This document shows positions 34,229 through 41,705 of a stretch of 64,000 nt of DNA, one piece after another. Both the position numbers and the translations under genes were made by a program. The notes under the pieces are model-generated. The model saw nothing but the letters and a program-made list of their open reading frames with translations, did not search any database and was not told where the DNA came from. Source of the DNA: Lewinellaceae bacterium (GTDB taxonomy: Bacteria; Bacteroidota; Bacteroidia; Chitinophagales; Saprospiraceae); assembly GCA_020636375.1 (NCBI GenBank), contig JACJXZ010000005.1:248001-312000 (forward strand), in the 5' to 3' direction. The first letter of the stretch is position 1; each line of letters starts with the position of its first letter.

Positions 34229-34359
34229 TCAGAAGTAAAAGCGCAGCCCGACGCCGCCGCCGACCGTGCCGTCTGTCGAATCGATCAGTTCGAGGCGGGG
34301 CGTCACTTGCCCATACAGCTCCACTATGCCGAAAACAAAACCCAGCCCGGCACTGGCAC
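34229..34359 (-). pseudogene. C-terminal fragment of an outer-membrane beta-barrel gene
   Basis: Minus-strand translation between an in-frame stop and the TGA at 34229 reads GFVFGIVELYGQVTPRLELI, then a DSTDGT turn and GGGVGLRFYF-stop. These are two amphipathic strands and a terminal aromatic residue, exactly how such barrels end. There is no start codon and no upstream part, so it is the tail of a lost gene. Confidence 0.55.
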
Positions 34360-34365
34360 TTTAAC

Positions 34366-34680
34366 TCAAATTATCCGCCCTGTGTTCGGTCTGGGATCCT
34401 GGTGGCCTCTTGAAAGCGACCTGATCCGAAAAGAAGCCGAATGCATTGAAAGCAATACATTCGGCTCGACTAATAACACACTTGAAACACTATGGGAAAT
34501 AAAAATGTAGCCGTAGGCCTGTCGATAGCCCAAAGTTTTCTCACAGTAGTTTATCAGCGATAAGGGGGCACCTCCTTCTTTGGAACTCAAATAGCACGCT
34601 GCTGTTTTCAGGCTTCTTTTCAATTGGGGAACTTCCATTTCCGGGTTAGTGTTCGTTTTTTTTTGAATTTATGCCTCTCT
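34366..34680. other. Intergenic, no gene supported
   Basis: About 300 bases with short open frames on both strands that lack protein-like composition. GAATGCATTG/AAGCAATACATTCGG at about 34437-34462 is a short inverted word. Nothing else is recognised. Confidence 0.4.
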
Positions 34681-35139
34681 CTAATTGAAGCACGCCTCTG
34701 CTTTCCCGGTTTCCAGTTTTCCAAGCAATATGCTCTTCCCCTTTTGTATGCGAAGCAATACCTTTAAGGGAGAGGTTTCCAGCACTTCGGCTATCTTACA
34801 GTAACTGTGGCCCTCGATATAAAGCAAAAGGGGGGAAGCATAGGTGCTGGCCATGGAAGAATAAATGAATTGGTTGAGCTTAGCCAGCAGGCTTTTGTTT
34901 GGCCAGCATCCCTGAGCCGGCATTTCAGGCTGGGGTGGCACCTCCCAACGGAAGCCTTCTGCATTCAATATTCTGAAAAGAAACCAATACAGGATTCCGG
35001 AAAGCCAGCTTCCGGGCAAGTATCGGCACCAGCCATCGGGATTGGGGAAATCCCGGTTGCCTTCGCTTTTGGCAAGAAACACACGCACTACAATACCATC
35101 ACCCCCTTCCCTGGAAAACACCACGGAATGTCTCATCAC
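34681..35139 (-). CDS. Degenerate sigma-region-4-like protein
   Basis: 152 residues. The N-terminal half has no recognisable domain. The C-terminal 60 residues (SPLLLYIEGHSYCKIAEVLE, TSPLKVLLRIQKGKSILLGK) align with region 4 of the ECF sigma at 35360 (IPFLMHYQGYEYKEIAEVLE, MPIGTVKSRLNTARAILKNR), including the helix-turn-helix scaffold and final basic helix, but the recognition helix is altered (GTVKSR to LKVLLR) and region 2 is missing. It is probably a decayed or repurposed paralogue of its neighbour. Family membership is by my alignment only. Confidence 0.5.
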   Translation of the reverse strand: MMRHSVVFSREGGDGIVVRVFLAKSEGNRDFPNPDGWCRYLPGSWLSGILYWFLFRILNAEGFRWEVPPQPEMPAQGCWPNKSLLAKLNQFIYSSMASTYASPLLLYIEGHSYCKIAEVLETSPLKVLLRIQKGKSILLGKLETGKAEACFN

Positions 35140-35359
35140 TTAAGGTTTTGGTTAGTAAGGCGTAAAGGAAAGAGGTATAGCGTGTATTTTTAAGTTTTGG
35201 CCTTTGCGTGTTTTTAATAAACTCCTTAAAGGCCCGTTTTATTGCCCGCTGCCCTTCCCTGCCGGGCCAAAATGACAAAATGGCGCCGTCGGGCGAGGCA
35301 TTTGCCTGCCCTCCGGCGCCACTGAAATCACCCGGATACTAACGTAAATCTGTTTTTCG

Positions 35360-35863
35360 TCAGGCGGCTTCCTGCAGGCGGTTTTTCAGTATGGCCCGGG
35401 CAGTATTGAGGCGGCTTTTAACCGTGCCGATGGGCATTTCCAGCACCTCGGCAATTTCCTTGTATTCATATCCCTGGTAGTGCATGAGGAAAGGAATCCG
35501 GTAAAGCGCTTTAAGCGAACTCAGGGCATGCGACAGTTCCTGCAGGTAGAGGCTCTGCTCGCCGGAATTTCCGATGGTATTTTTGCTTTCGATGGCGAAG
35601 GCAAAAGTTTCAATGGGTTGTCTTAGCGTACGGCGCAGGCGGTTCTTCCTGTACTGAGTGATCAGCGTGTTGCGGATGATCGTCGCCATCCACGCCCGGA
35701 AATTGGTACCCGGCTCAAACCGGTCCCGATAGCGGTACGCCCGCAGGGAGGCATTCTGAAACAAATCCTGAGCGTCCTGGTAATTGCAGGCCAGCTTGAG
35801 CGCAAATGAAAACAGCGTGTCCTGGTGGGATAGCAGGGCATTGCTAAACTCGTTGGGCGTCAT
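35360..35863 (-). CDS. RNA polymerase ECF sigma factor
   Basis: 167 residues from the ATG at 35863; an upstream TTG at 35899 is less likely. Region 2: DTLFSFALKLACNYQDAQDL and FQNASLRAYRYRDRFEPGTN with FRAWMATIIRNTLITQYRKN. Region 4: SLKALYRIPFLMHYQGYEYK, EIAEVLEMPIGTVKSRLNTA, RAILKNRL. This is the group of short ECF sigmas common in Bacteroidota stress responses. No anti-sigma is adjacent. Being surrounded by csbD, ytxH and DUF3185 genes, it is a candidate regulator of them. Confidence 0.92.
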   Translation of the reverse strand: MTPNEFSNALLSHQDTLFSFALKLACNYQDAQDLFQNASLRAYRYRDRFEPGTNFRAWMATIIRNTLITQYRKNRLRRTLRQPIETFAFAIESKNTIGNSGEQSLYLQELSHALSSLKALYRIPFLMHYQGYEYKEIAEVLEMPIGTVKSRLNTARAILKNRLQEAA

Positions 35864-35899
35864 ACCGTCAATTTTTGGGTCTGATAAAAAACCTATCAA

Positions 35900-36042
35900 C
35901 TATCCGGTAAACACCAACTATCATGCCAAGTGTTCAAATCTCTGAAAAACAATTCTTTATAAACTAAGCACTCAATAGACCTTGATCTTATTTAATCAAA
36001 AAGCTCAAATGAGATCACAGGGGGCGGAGTTCTTCCACGATG
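35900..36042. other. AT-rich upstream region of the ECF sigma gene
   Basis: No gene. Runs of A/T between 35930 and 36005 are suitable for a promoter, but no exact -7/-33 pair could be placed. Confidence 0.35.
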
Positions 36043-36204
36043 CCTAGTGCTGTTGGCACTAAATAAGGGGGCAGTTATTTTCCTGCCGGGAACAAAATGC
36101 CGTTGTTGGTTGTTCGCTGGCAATCAACGGCTTAGAGGCTGCGAATGGACAATAACCAACAACAAACAACTGCTCCGGAACTTCATTCCCGGCGCACTAG
36201 CCTC
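36043..36204. repeat. CTAGTGC-family repeat, second copy
   Basis: The left end CCTAGTGCTGTTGGCACTAA followed by ATAAGGGGGCAGTTATTTTCC is close to the ends of the 10765-10957 element. The right end, GGCGCACTAGCC at about 36194, is an inverted partner of the left. The inside contains GTTGTTGGTTGTTCG and its inverted partner CCAACAACAAACAAC. It is an imperfect palindrome with no coding capacity. Confidence 0.6.
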
Positions 36205-36403
36205 TGCCGTGGCGCCAAAACCGCTGCTGTTCTCCAGCAACGATTAAGTGGCAAGGGGCTAAAAGCCTGGTGAAATTATGCGGGATCATCAAACATTTGA
36301 CTAGAAGTATAGGTTAATTTCAGGAGATGTATATAATTACCTTTAACTTCAGGAGAGTTTTCTTCTAAAAAATGAAATTTTATCTCATCGCAATCCAAAT
36401 GTT

Positions 36404-36763
36404 TTGGGAAACGATCAAAAGTTTCGGTTATATGAGGACGGCGACCTGAACGCGATAGCTCGTCAAAGCAAAATGAAGTGCGTCGCCCTTCTTTTTGCCG
36501 CCGACTGGCTGGGGAGTTCCTATATCCTGGAACGCTTCCTGGAGGAAGAAGGCTATGCTCACCCGGAAATGAGTTTTTACAAAGTAGACATTGATAAAAA
36601 CCCTTCGCTCACCAAGAAGATGGACATCCGGCAGCTGCCGGCGATTTACTTTTTCGTAGACGGCGAGATCGTATCTTTCCTGGAAGGACTGGCAAGCCGG
36701 AAAAAAGTCAGGGAAAAATTCGCCCAGGCTATTGGTGCCAGGACGGAAAACAAAAAGCCGTGA
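36404..36763 (+). CDS. Thioredoxin-fold protein without the CxxC motif
   Basis: 119 residues from a TTG at 36404 (an ATG at 36471 is the other option). The thioredoxin pattern is clear: KMKCVALLFAADWLGSSYIL, FYKVDIDKNPSLTKKMDIRQ, LPAIYFFVDGEIVSFLEGLA. The active site WCGPC is replaced by WLGSS, so there is no redox dithiol; the cis-Pro region (QLPAIYFF) is kept. Redox-inactive thioredoxin-like proteins serve as chaperones or adaptors. It reads toward the sigma-54 activator gene 415 bases downstream. Confidence 0.75.
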   Translation: MGNDQKFRLYEDGDLNAIARQSKMKCVALLFAADWLGSSYILERFLEEEGYAHPEMSFYKVDIDKNPSLTKKMDIRQLPAIYFFVDGEIVSFLEGLASRKKVREKFAQAIGARTENKKP

Positions 36764-36774
36764 CCCGGATTTCT

Positions 36775-37051
36775 TCCTGGCCGGATGTCCGTCCACCTGC
36801 CCTCCAGATCGAACAAGGCCATCCCGACGGGCGCATGCTTCATGATGAAGCCAAATTTGCCTTCGCTGGCCCGCAACTGGCCTTCCTTGTGTTTCCGCTC
36901 TTCGATTTCTGCCGGTTTTTCTCCTGCCATTGAGCAACAGTGCAATGAGGATGGACAGCATTTTCTGAAAATTGCCGGTCAGCAACGCTTCCGTGAACAG
37001 AGAAACGGCAGCGGTGCCCAGCTTCGCGTACCCCTCCAGGTAATAAAGCAC
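36775..37051 (-). pseudogene. Broken PAS-domain sensor fragment
   Basis: Minus strand. One frame from 37051 reads YYLEGYAKLGTAAVSLFTEA LLTGNFQKMLSILIA and then breaks near 36925. A second frame continues AGEKPAEIEERKHKEGQLRA SEGKFGFIMKHAPVGMALFD LEGRW, a recognisable S-E-x-x-F start of a PAS domain, then loses the pattern near 36775, just after the convergent thioredoxin-like gene. So a helical linker plus the first 30 residues of a PAS domain survive with one frameshift and no 3' part. It is probably the stump of a PAS histidine kinase or similar sensor. Confidence 0.5.
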
Positions 37052-37177
37052 AAAACTTCACGCCGGATTTTTAACCTGGACCCGGCTTGCAGAAATTTGC
37101 AGGCGCGAGTAAAGCCAATTCCCTTTTTTTGGTAATTTTAAAATGTATTCGGCTCATTTACGCCATGTGAATAGGCT

Positions 37178-38713
37178 ATGAAAAAACATGGTTGCATGGA
37201 CGCAGAAAAACTGGACCAACTGAAAAAAACACTAGGCCGCTTCCCCATTGGTTTTTTGTGGATCAATGACCAGGGCGTTATCGTCCATGCCAACCAAACC
37301 ATGAGCGCCTATCTGGGCGGCAGCGCCGCCGGGCAGCAGCCCGCGACGTTGTTCAGCCTGGCGCCCCGCCTCAGCCTCATGGAGTGGAAAAAAATCTGGG
37401 CTCAACTGCTGGAAACTGGCGCTCACTGCCAGGACACGGAGTTCATTTCCTCCGAAAAGGTATTGTTTCCGGTTTGCCTGCACTTCTCTGTCCTCGAAAG
37501 ACAGAAAGAAAAAACCGCCCTGGTTTATGTAGAAAACAAATACCGGAAAAACCGCTACCAGGACTTCCTCCGGCTGTCGGCCCAACCCGAGGTTGAAGGC
37601 TTCTGGGAGTTCGACTTCGTACGGAAACGCTACACCCTCGGCGGTGCCTGCCTCGGCCTGCTCGGGCTGGAAGGCACCTTCCAAACCCTGGACAAAGAAA
37701 CACTGGAAAGGCTGCTGAAAAAGAAGGTCACTGCCGAATGCTTCAGCCGGCTGAAACAAAACGTGGAGCAGGCCTTCAAAGAAGGTACCCCCTTCGAGCT
37801 GAAACTGGAGTTTCGCCCGCCCGCTGAAAACCGGGATTATGTGTTAGCCTGCGAAGCAGAACAATCGGAACTCTCCACGACCAGACTGCTGGCCCGGGCT
37901 ATTTACCAGCTAAGCAACCGGGAACAGGCTCCGCTCATCAAAGTCAACTGCGCCGCCCTGCCCCGCAGCCTCATCGAAAGCGAATTGTTCGGCCATGAAA
38001 AAGGCGCTTTTACCGGCGCAGCCCAGCAGCGAAAAGGCCGGTTTGAAGTAGCGCATAGAGGGACTATTTTTCTGGACGAGATCGGAGAAATGCCGCTATC
38101 CCTGCAACCCAAGTTGCTACGGGTATTGCAGGACGGCGAATTCGAACGGGTCGGAGGAAACAAAACCCTGAAGGTTGACGTCCGGGTCATCGCTGCCACC
38201 AACCGAAACCTGCAGGAGATGGTGGAAAGGGGAGAATTCAGGGAGGACCTCTACTACCGGCTCAATGTCTTCCCCATTTACAATATCCCCCTGCGAGAAC
38301 GGCCGGAGGACATTCCCGTACTCGTCCGCCACTTCGTGAAAAAGTACTGCCAGCAAAGCGGGAAAACGATCGGAAAAATCGCACAGGCCGACATCAACTT
38401 GCTGCTGAGATATGATTTCCCCGGCAATGTCCGCGAACTGGAAAACCTGATCGAACGGGCCGTTATCCTGACCAGAGGAAACAAGTTGAACGTCAAAGAC
38501 AGCTTCGCGCCGGCCCAAAAGAAAAACAAACTCAACAACGACAGCCTGCTCTCCTTTGAAGACATGCAGCGCGAACACATCATTAAGGCATTGGAGCGGA
38601 CAAAGTGGCGGGTCACCGGCCCCCGGGGCGCCGCCCGCCTGCTCGGACTCAAAGACCGCACCCTCATGTCTAAAATGCGCAGGCTGAGCATCAGGCGGGA
38701 AGATTTTGACTGA
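37178..38713 (+). CDS. Sigma-54-dependent activator lacking Walker A
   Basis: 511 residues. Residues 1-120 and about 130-220 look like two PAS-type sensor domains (IGFLWINDQGVIVHANQTMS, then GFWEFDFVRKRYTLGGACLG). The AAA+ domain has ARAIYQLSNREQAPLIKVNC, the sigma-54 contact loop GAFTGA (276-281), Walker B GTIFLDE (295-301), FREDLYYRL (354-362) and FPGNVRELENLIERA. A Fis-type helix-turn-helix ends the protein (GAARLLGLKDRTLMSKMRRL). The segment that should carry Walker A (GETGTGKE) is absent: after YVLACEAEQSELSTTRLLAR the domain begins beyond the P-loop, about 45 residues short. The protein should therefore not hydrolyse ATP as a normal activator. Confidence 0.9.
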   Translation: MKKHGCMDAEKLDQLKKTLGRFPIGFLWINDQGVIVHANQTMSAYLGGSAAGQQPATLFSLAPRLSLMEWKKIWAQLLETGAHCQDTEFISSEKVLFPVCLHFSVLERQKEKTALVYVENKYRKNRYQDFLRLSAQPEVEGFWEFDFVRKRYTLGGACLGLLGLEGTFQTLDKETLERLLKKKVTAECFSRLKQNVEQAFKEGTPFELKLEFRPPAENRDYVLACEAEQSELSTTRLLARAIYQLSNREQAPLIKVNCAALPRSLIESELFGHEKGAFTGAAQQRKGRFEVAHRGTIFLDEIGEMPLSLQPKLLRVLQDGEFERVGGNKTLKVDVRVIAATNRNLQEMVERGEFREDLYYRLNVFPIYNIPLRERPEDIPVLVRHFVKKYCQQSGKTIGKIAQADINLLLRYDFPGNVRELENLIERAVILTRGNKLNVKDSFAPAQKKNKLNNDSLLSFEDMQREHIIKALERTKWRVTGPRGAARLLGLKDRTLMSKMRRLSIRREDFD

Positions 38714-38838
38714 GGATCCGTCCGGCTCACTAAACATATAGCTTTTTAAACGGGTTTTCTATATGTAGGCAGCAAGTTGGCGATCGCTTACAACAGACTG
38801 AAATCAGAGGCATCTCTCCTAAACCAAATACTATTACA

Positions 38839-39219
38839 ATGAGCAAAAACAGAAGATTTTTCGGGTTGGGCCTCGTGGCCGGCGCCGCAATCGGATACTG
38901 GTTAAATACGGAAAAAGGCAAAGCCTTCCGAAAGGATGTCGCCACCATGGCCGGCGAATACAGCGACGAGTTGTCCGCTCTGGCTAAAGAGAACGCGCTC
39001 CGGCTGTCGGACAACCTGGCCACTGCCATGAAAGACGGCCAAAGCTGGGTGAGCGGTGCCAGGGGCACGCTCAAGAATTCCATCCACGAGCTGGCCAACA
39101 CTGCTGAACACAAAGTGGACGACCTGGCCGAAAAGCTGGAAACCGGCCTGGGAAAAGCCCGCGATAAAGTGAAGGAGAACACCTCCAGGCTGGATAACGG
39201 AAAAGAGAAAAAAAAGTGA
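38839..39219 (+). CDS. YtxH-like stress protein
   Basis: 126 residues. A short N-terminal helix FGLGLVAGAAIGYWLNTEKG KAFRKDV matches the YtxH pattern (G-x-x-x-G-A-x-x-G-x-L...P/E-x-G), followed by a long charged helix with heptads (ELANTAEHKVDDLAEKLETG) and a Lys-rich end. It is probably membrane-tethered by the N-terminal helix. YtxH proteins accompany general stress genes, as here. Confidence 0.8.
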   Translation: MSKNRRFFGLGLVAGAAIGYWLNTEKGKAFRKDVATMAGEYSDELSALAKENALRLSDNLATAMKDGQSWVSGARGTLKNSIHELANTAEHKVDDLAEKLETGLGKARDKVKENTSRLDNGKEKKK

Positions 39220-39247
39220 CAGGCAATTCCCGGGCCTGGCATCCCGG

Positions 39248-39279
39248 TTTGCATTAAGCAGAAAATCCCTGTATTTTTG
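39248..39279 (+). promoter_or_regulatory. Bacteroidota-type promoter
   Basis: TTTG (39248-39251), a 20-base spacer and TATTTTTG (39272-39279), 13 bases before the ATG at 39293. Confidence 0.6.
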
Positions 39280-39292
39280 AAAAAAGATCAAG

Positions 39293-39718
39293 ATGAATGA
39301 CAACCTGATCATAATGGGAATTAACGCGCCCCGACAGCACCAGGCTGTTATCACTCAGCTCATTTACGAACTTGCCAAGCTTTACAAAGAAGGGAAAACA
39401 TTATTCTTTCCTCTTCCAGAAACAATGATTGACGAAAGCCAGACCAGTCCGGTGCCGGATGTCATGGTCGTAGAACCAACCAGCGGGTTGGTCAAAATGA
39501 TCATTGAAGTGACCCATACTCAAGGGGTAAAAAAGGACTTGAAAAAACTGAAGGATTTAATGGCTGACTACGACGTGCCGGAGGGTTTTGTCTACGATTA
39601 TAAACGAGATACCTGGTACCGGTGTGAAGCAGGGCGGGAAAACGTCGATGAGGATAGTTTCAGCCGGGCAGTGAAACAAGACCTGAGATCGATGCTGGAT
39701 ACGAAAATTGAATTTTGA
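39293..39718 (+). CDS. Uma2-like PD-(D/E)XK protein
   Basis: 141 residues. The core reads FPLPETMIDESQTSPVPDVM followed by VVEPTSGLVKMIIEVTHTQG, i.e. PD-x(15-18)-(I)EV, the fold of the Uma2 (DUF820) putative endonuclease family, with a helical linker and DTWYRCEAG strand. It lacks the usual Lys after the Glu (EVTHT), so catalysis is uncertain. Uma2 genes are multiplied in many environmental bacteria with unknown function. It has its own promoter at 39248 and shares a bidirectional terminator with rplQ. Confidence 0.75.
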   Translation: MNDNLIIMGINAPRQHQAVITQLIYELAKLYKEGKTLFFPLPETMIDESQTSPVPDVMVVEPTSGLVKMIIEVTHTQGVKKDLKKLKDLMADYDVPEGFVYDYKRDTWYRCEAGRENVDEDSFSRAVKQDLRSMLDTKIEF

Positions 39719-39743
39719 CCGCTTCGGCTAAGAGCCATGCAAA

Positions 39744-39777
39744 AAAGGGCGCAACCGGAAATCCGGTTGCGCCCTTT
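39744..39777. terminator. Bidirectional rho-independent terminator
   Basis: AAAGGGCGCAACCGGA/TCCGGTTGCGCCCTTT, a 16-bp perfect stem with a two-base loop. A/T runs on both sides serve the plus-strand Uma2-like gene and the minus-strand ribosomal operon ending at 39812. Confidence 0.92.
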
Positions 39778-39811
39778 GCTCTTTTGCCTGCCTGTAGCCA
39801 GCAGGCTACGG

Positions 39812-40315
39812 CTATTCTTCCTCCTCGCCGGCTCCGGCGGCGGTCGCAGCCGTAGCGGCCGTAGCGGCAGCAGCAGCTTTCTGGCTGCCCCCTCCGCCCC
39901 CACGGCGGCGGCGCCTGCGGCCTCCTCCGCCCTGGCTCTTGCCGGCGGTATATACCTCGTTGAAGTCAACAAACTCGATCATGGCCATCTCCGAAGCGTC
40001 GCTGCGGCGGAAGCCGGTCTTGATCACGCGCACGTATCCGCCCGGGCGATCAGCAACCTTGGGCCCTACCGTTTCGAAAAGTTCGTGTACGGCCTGCTTG
40101 TTCTGCAGGTAGCTGAAAACGACGCGGCGCGAGTGGGTCGTATTATCTTTTGATTTGGTCACCAGGGGTTCGATGTAGGTGCGCAGGGCTTTCGCCTTGG
40201 CCAGCGTCGTGTTGATGCGCTTGTGGGTGATCAGCGCGGTGGCCAGGTTCCGCATCAGCGCCTTGCGGTGGGCTGATTTGCGGCCGAGGTGGTTGAGCTT
40301 CTTTCCGTGTCTCAT
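39812..40315 (-). CDS. rplQ: 50S ribosomal protein L17
   Basis: 167 residues; last gene of the ribosomal supercluster. The conserved part MRHGKKLNHLGRKSAHRKAL, LATALITHKRINTTLAKAKA and KSQ-free domain up to about residue 123 is standard. The C-terminal 45 residues are an extension: an Arg/Gly tract, then an Ala/Thr tract and a final acidic EEEE. Bacterial L17 is about 120-130 residues, and extended tails are usual in this phylum, but this low-complexity one is long. L17 lines the peptide-exit-tunnel side of the large subunit. Confidence 0.96.
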   Translation of the reverse strand: MRHGKKLNHLGRKSAHRKALMRNLATALITHKRINTTLAKAKALRTYIEPLVTKSKDNTTHSRRVVFSYLQNKQAVHELFETVGPKVADRPGGYVRVIKTGFRRSDASEMAMIEFVDFNEVYTAGKSQGGGGRRRRRRGGGGGSQKAAAAATAATAATAAGAGEEEE

Positions 40316-40434
40316 TTTGAATCGAATTTGCTTCGCAACACCAGCTCACCGGCGCGCCGCAGGGCGCTGAACCGCAGGCAGGTTCCGGCTCAGTGAATGG
40401 TTATTGCAGGGTTAACAATAATAGCCTGCTAAAA

Positions 40435-40484
40435 CGAAAAATTTACCCGCCCGGAAGATCCGGCAAGCGCGGGTAAATTTTTCG
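40435..40484 (-). terminator. Terminator-like hairpin between rpoA and rplQ
   Basis: CGAAAAATTTACCCGC (40435-40450) and GCGGGTAAATTTTTCG (40469-40484), a 16-bp perfect stem. On the minus strand it is followed by TTTTA. It could reduce read-through into rplQ or stabilise the 3' end of the rpoA mRNA. Confidence 0.6.
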
Positions 40485-40491
40485 TAATAGA

Positions 40492-41489
40492 CTATTCTTC
40501 GTCCAGTTTGTATTTGGACAGGTCCATACCGAAGGTCAGCCCCTTATCCTGGAGCAGTTCTTCGATCTCGACCAGGGATTTCTTACCGAAGTTGCGGAAC
40601 TTCAGCAGTTCGTGCGTATCGTATCTGACCAGTTCCGCCAGCGTATTGATTTTGGCCGCCTTGAGGCAGTTGTAGGCGCGGACGGAGAGGTCGAGGTCTT
40701 CCAGTGAGGTCTTCAGCAGCTTGCGCATGTGGAGGATGTGCCGTCCACGATATTTTCTTCGCGGCTGGTCTCGTCGTCAAACTTGATGTTCTCGTCCGTG
40801 ATCAGCATCAGGTGCTGGATCAGGATACGGGAAGCCTCTTTGATGGCGTCTTCGGGGTGGATGGTGCCGTCGGTTTTGACGTCGATGGTCAGTTTCTCAT
40901 AGTCCGTACGTTGGCCCACACGGGTATTTTCCACGCGGTAGGCCACGTTTTTGATCGGGGTGTAGATGGCATCGACCGGGATGACGCCGATGGGGGCGTC
41001 TTTGGGCAGGTTTTCGTCCGCCGGGACATAACCGCGGCCCTTGGTGATGGTCAACTCCATTTCCAGGTTGACGAAAGGTTCCATCTGGCAGATCAGCAGG
41101 TCGGGGTTCATGATTTTGAAGACATTGGTATGCTCCTCGATGTCTCCGGCGCGGAACTCTTCTTTCCCGCTGATGGTCAGGTACACCTTTTCGTTGGTGA
41201 TGTCCTCTTCCGTCAGCAGTTGTTTGAGGCGCACCTGCTTGAGGTTGAGGATGATCTCGACGACATCTTCGACGACGCCGCGGATCGTTGCGAATTCGTG
41301 TTCGACGCCGGCGATCCGCACGGCAGAAATGGCGAAGCCTTCCAGGGAGGAAAGCAGCACTCTGCGCAGGGAGTTGCCGACGGTTTGGCCGAAGCCCGGT
41401 TCAAGTGGTTTGAATTCAAAAAGCCCTTCAAAGTCATTGGCTTTTTGCATTACGATCTTGTCAGGCTTCTGGAAATTTAAAATGCTCAT
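40492..41489 (-). CDS. rpoA: RNA polymerase alpha subunit, interrupted by a frameshift
   Basis: The N-terminal assembly domain starts at 41489 (MSILNFQKPDKIVMQKANDF, then FEFKPLEPGFGQTVGNSLRR) and reads to IKFDDETSREENIVDG, where it runs into TSSTCASC and a stop at 40713. The C-terminal DNA-binding domain continues in the -1 frame: ILHMRKLLKTSLEDLDLSVR, KAAKINTLAELVRYDTHELL, KFRNFGKKSLVEIEELL and KYKLDEE-stop at 40492. One missing base between 40729 and 40741 would restore a normal alpha of about 333 residues. There is no slippery heptamer at the junction. As rpoA is essential, a sequencing or assembly error is the first explanation. Confidence 0.93.
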
Positions 41490-41666
41490 ATATTGAACTG
41501 TGTCTTTGAAAAGGAATAAAGCCGATGCAATCGGATAAAAACGCCGCTCTTTTAGACGACTAAGGGCGGCTTGCTTACCGTTCGAAAGCCAGCCACCTCA
41601 GATTGACGTGATTTACAAAGCCTGAATTCGTGGTTTTCTCATGATCCTTCAGGCCAGTATAAATGA

Positions 41667-41699
41667 CTTTTGACAGCCTGAAGGACAGGCTGTCAAAAG
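41667..41699 (-). promoter_or_regulatory. 14-bp perfect hairpin between rpsD and rpoA
   Basis: CTTTTGACAGCCTG (41667-41680) and CAGGCTGTCAAAAG (41686-41699) with a five-base loop, eight bases after the rpsD stop. No long T tract follows, so a processing or attenuation role is possible. Confidence 0.55.
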
Positions 41700-41705
41700 G
41701 GAATC

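Noticed and set aside
36047..36247. 66-aa plus-strand frame after the CTAGTGC repeat
   Set aside because: It lies inside the imperfect palindrome and has no coding features.
40713..40741. Programmed -1 frameshift in rpoA
   Set aside because: No X-XXY-YYZ heptamer or downstream pseudoknot could be seen at the junction, so an error is preferred.
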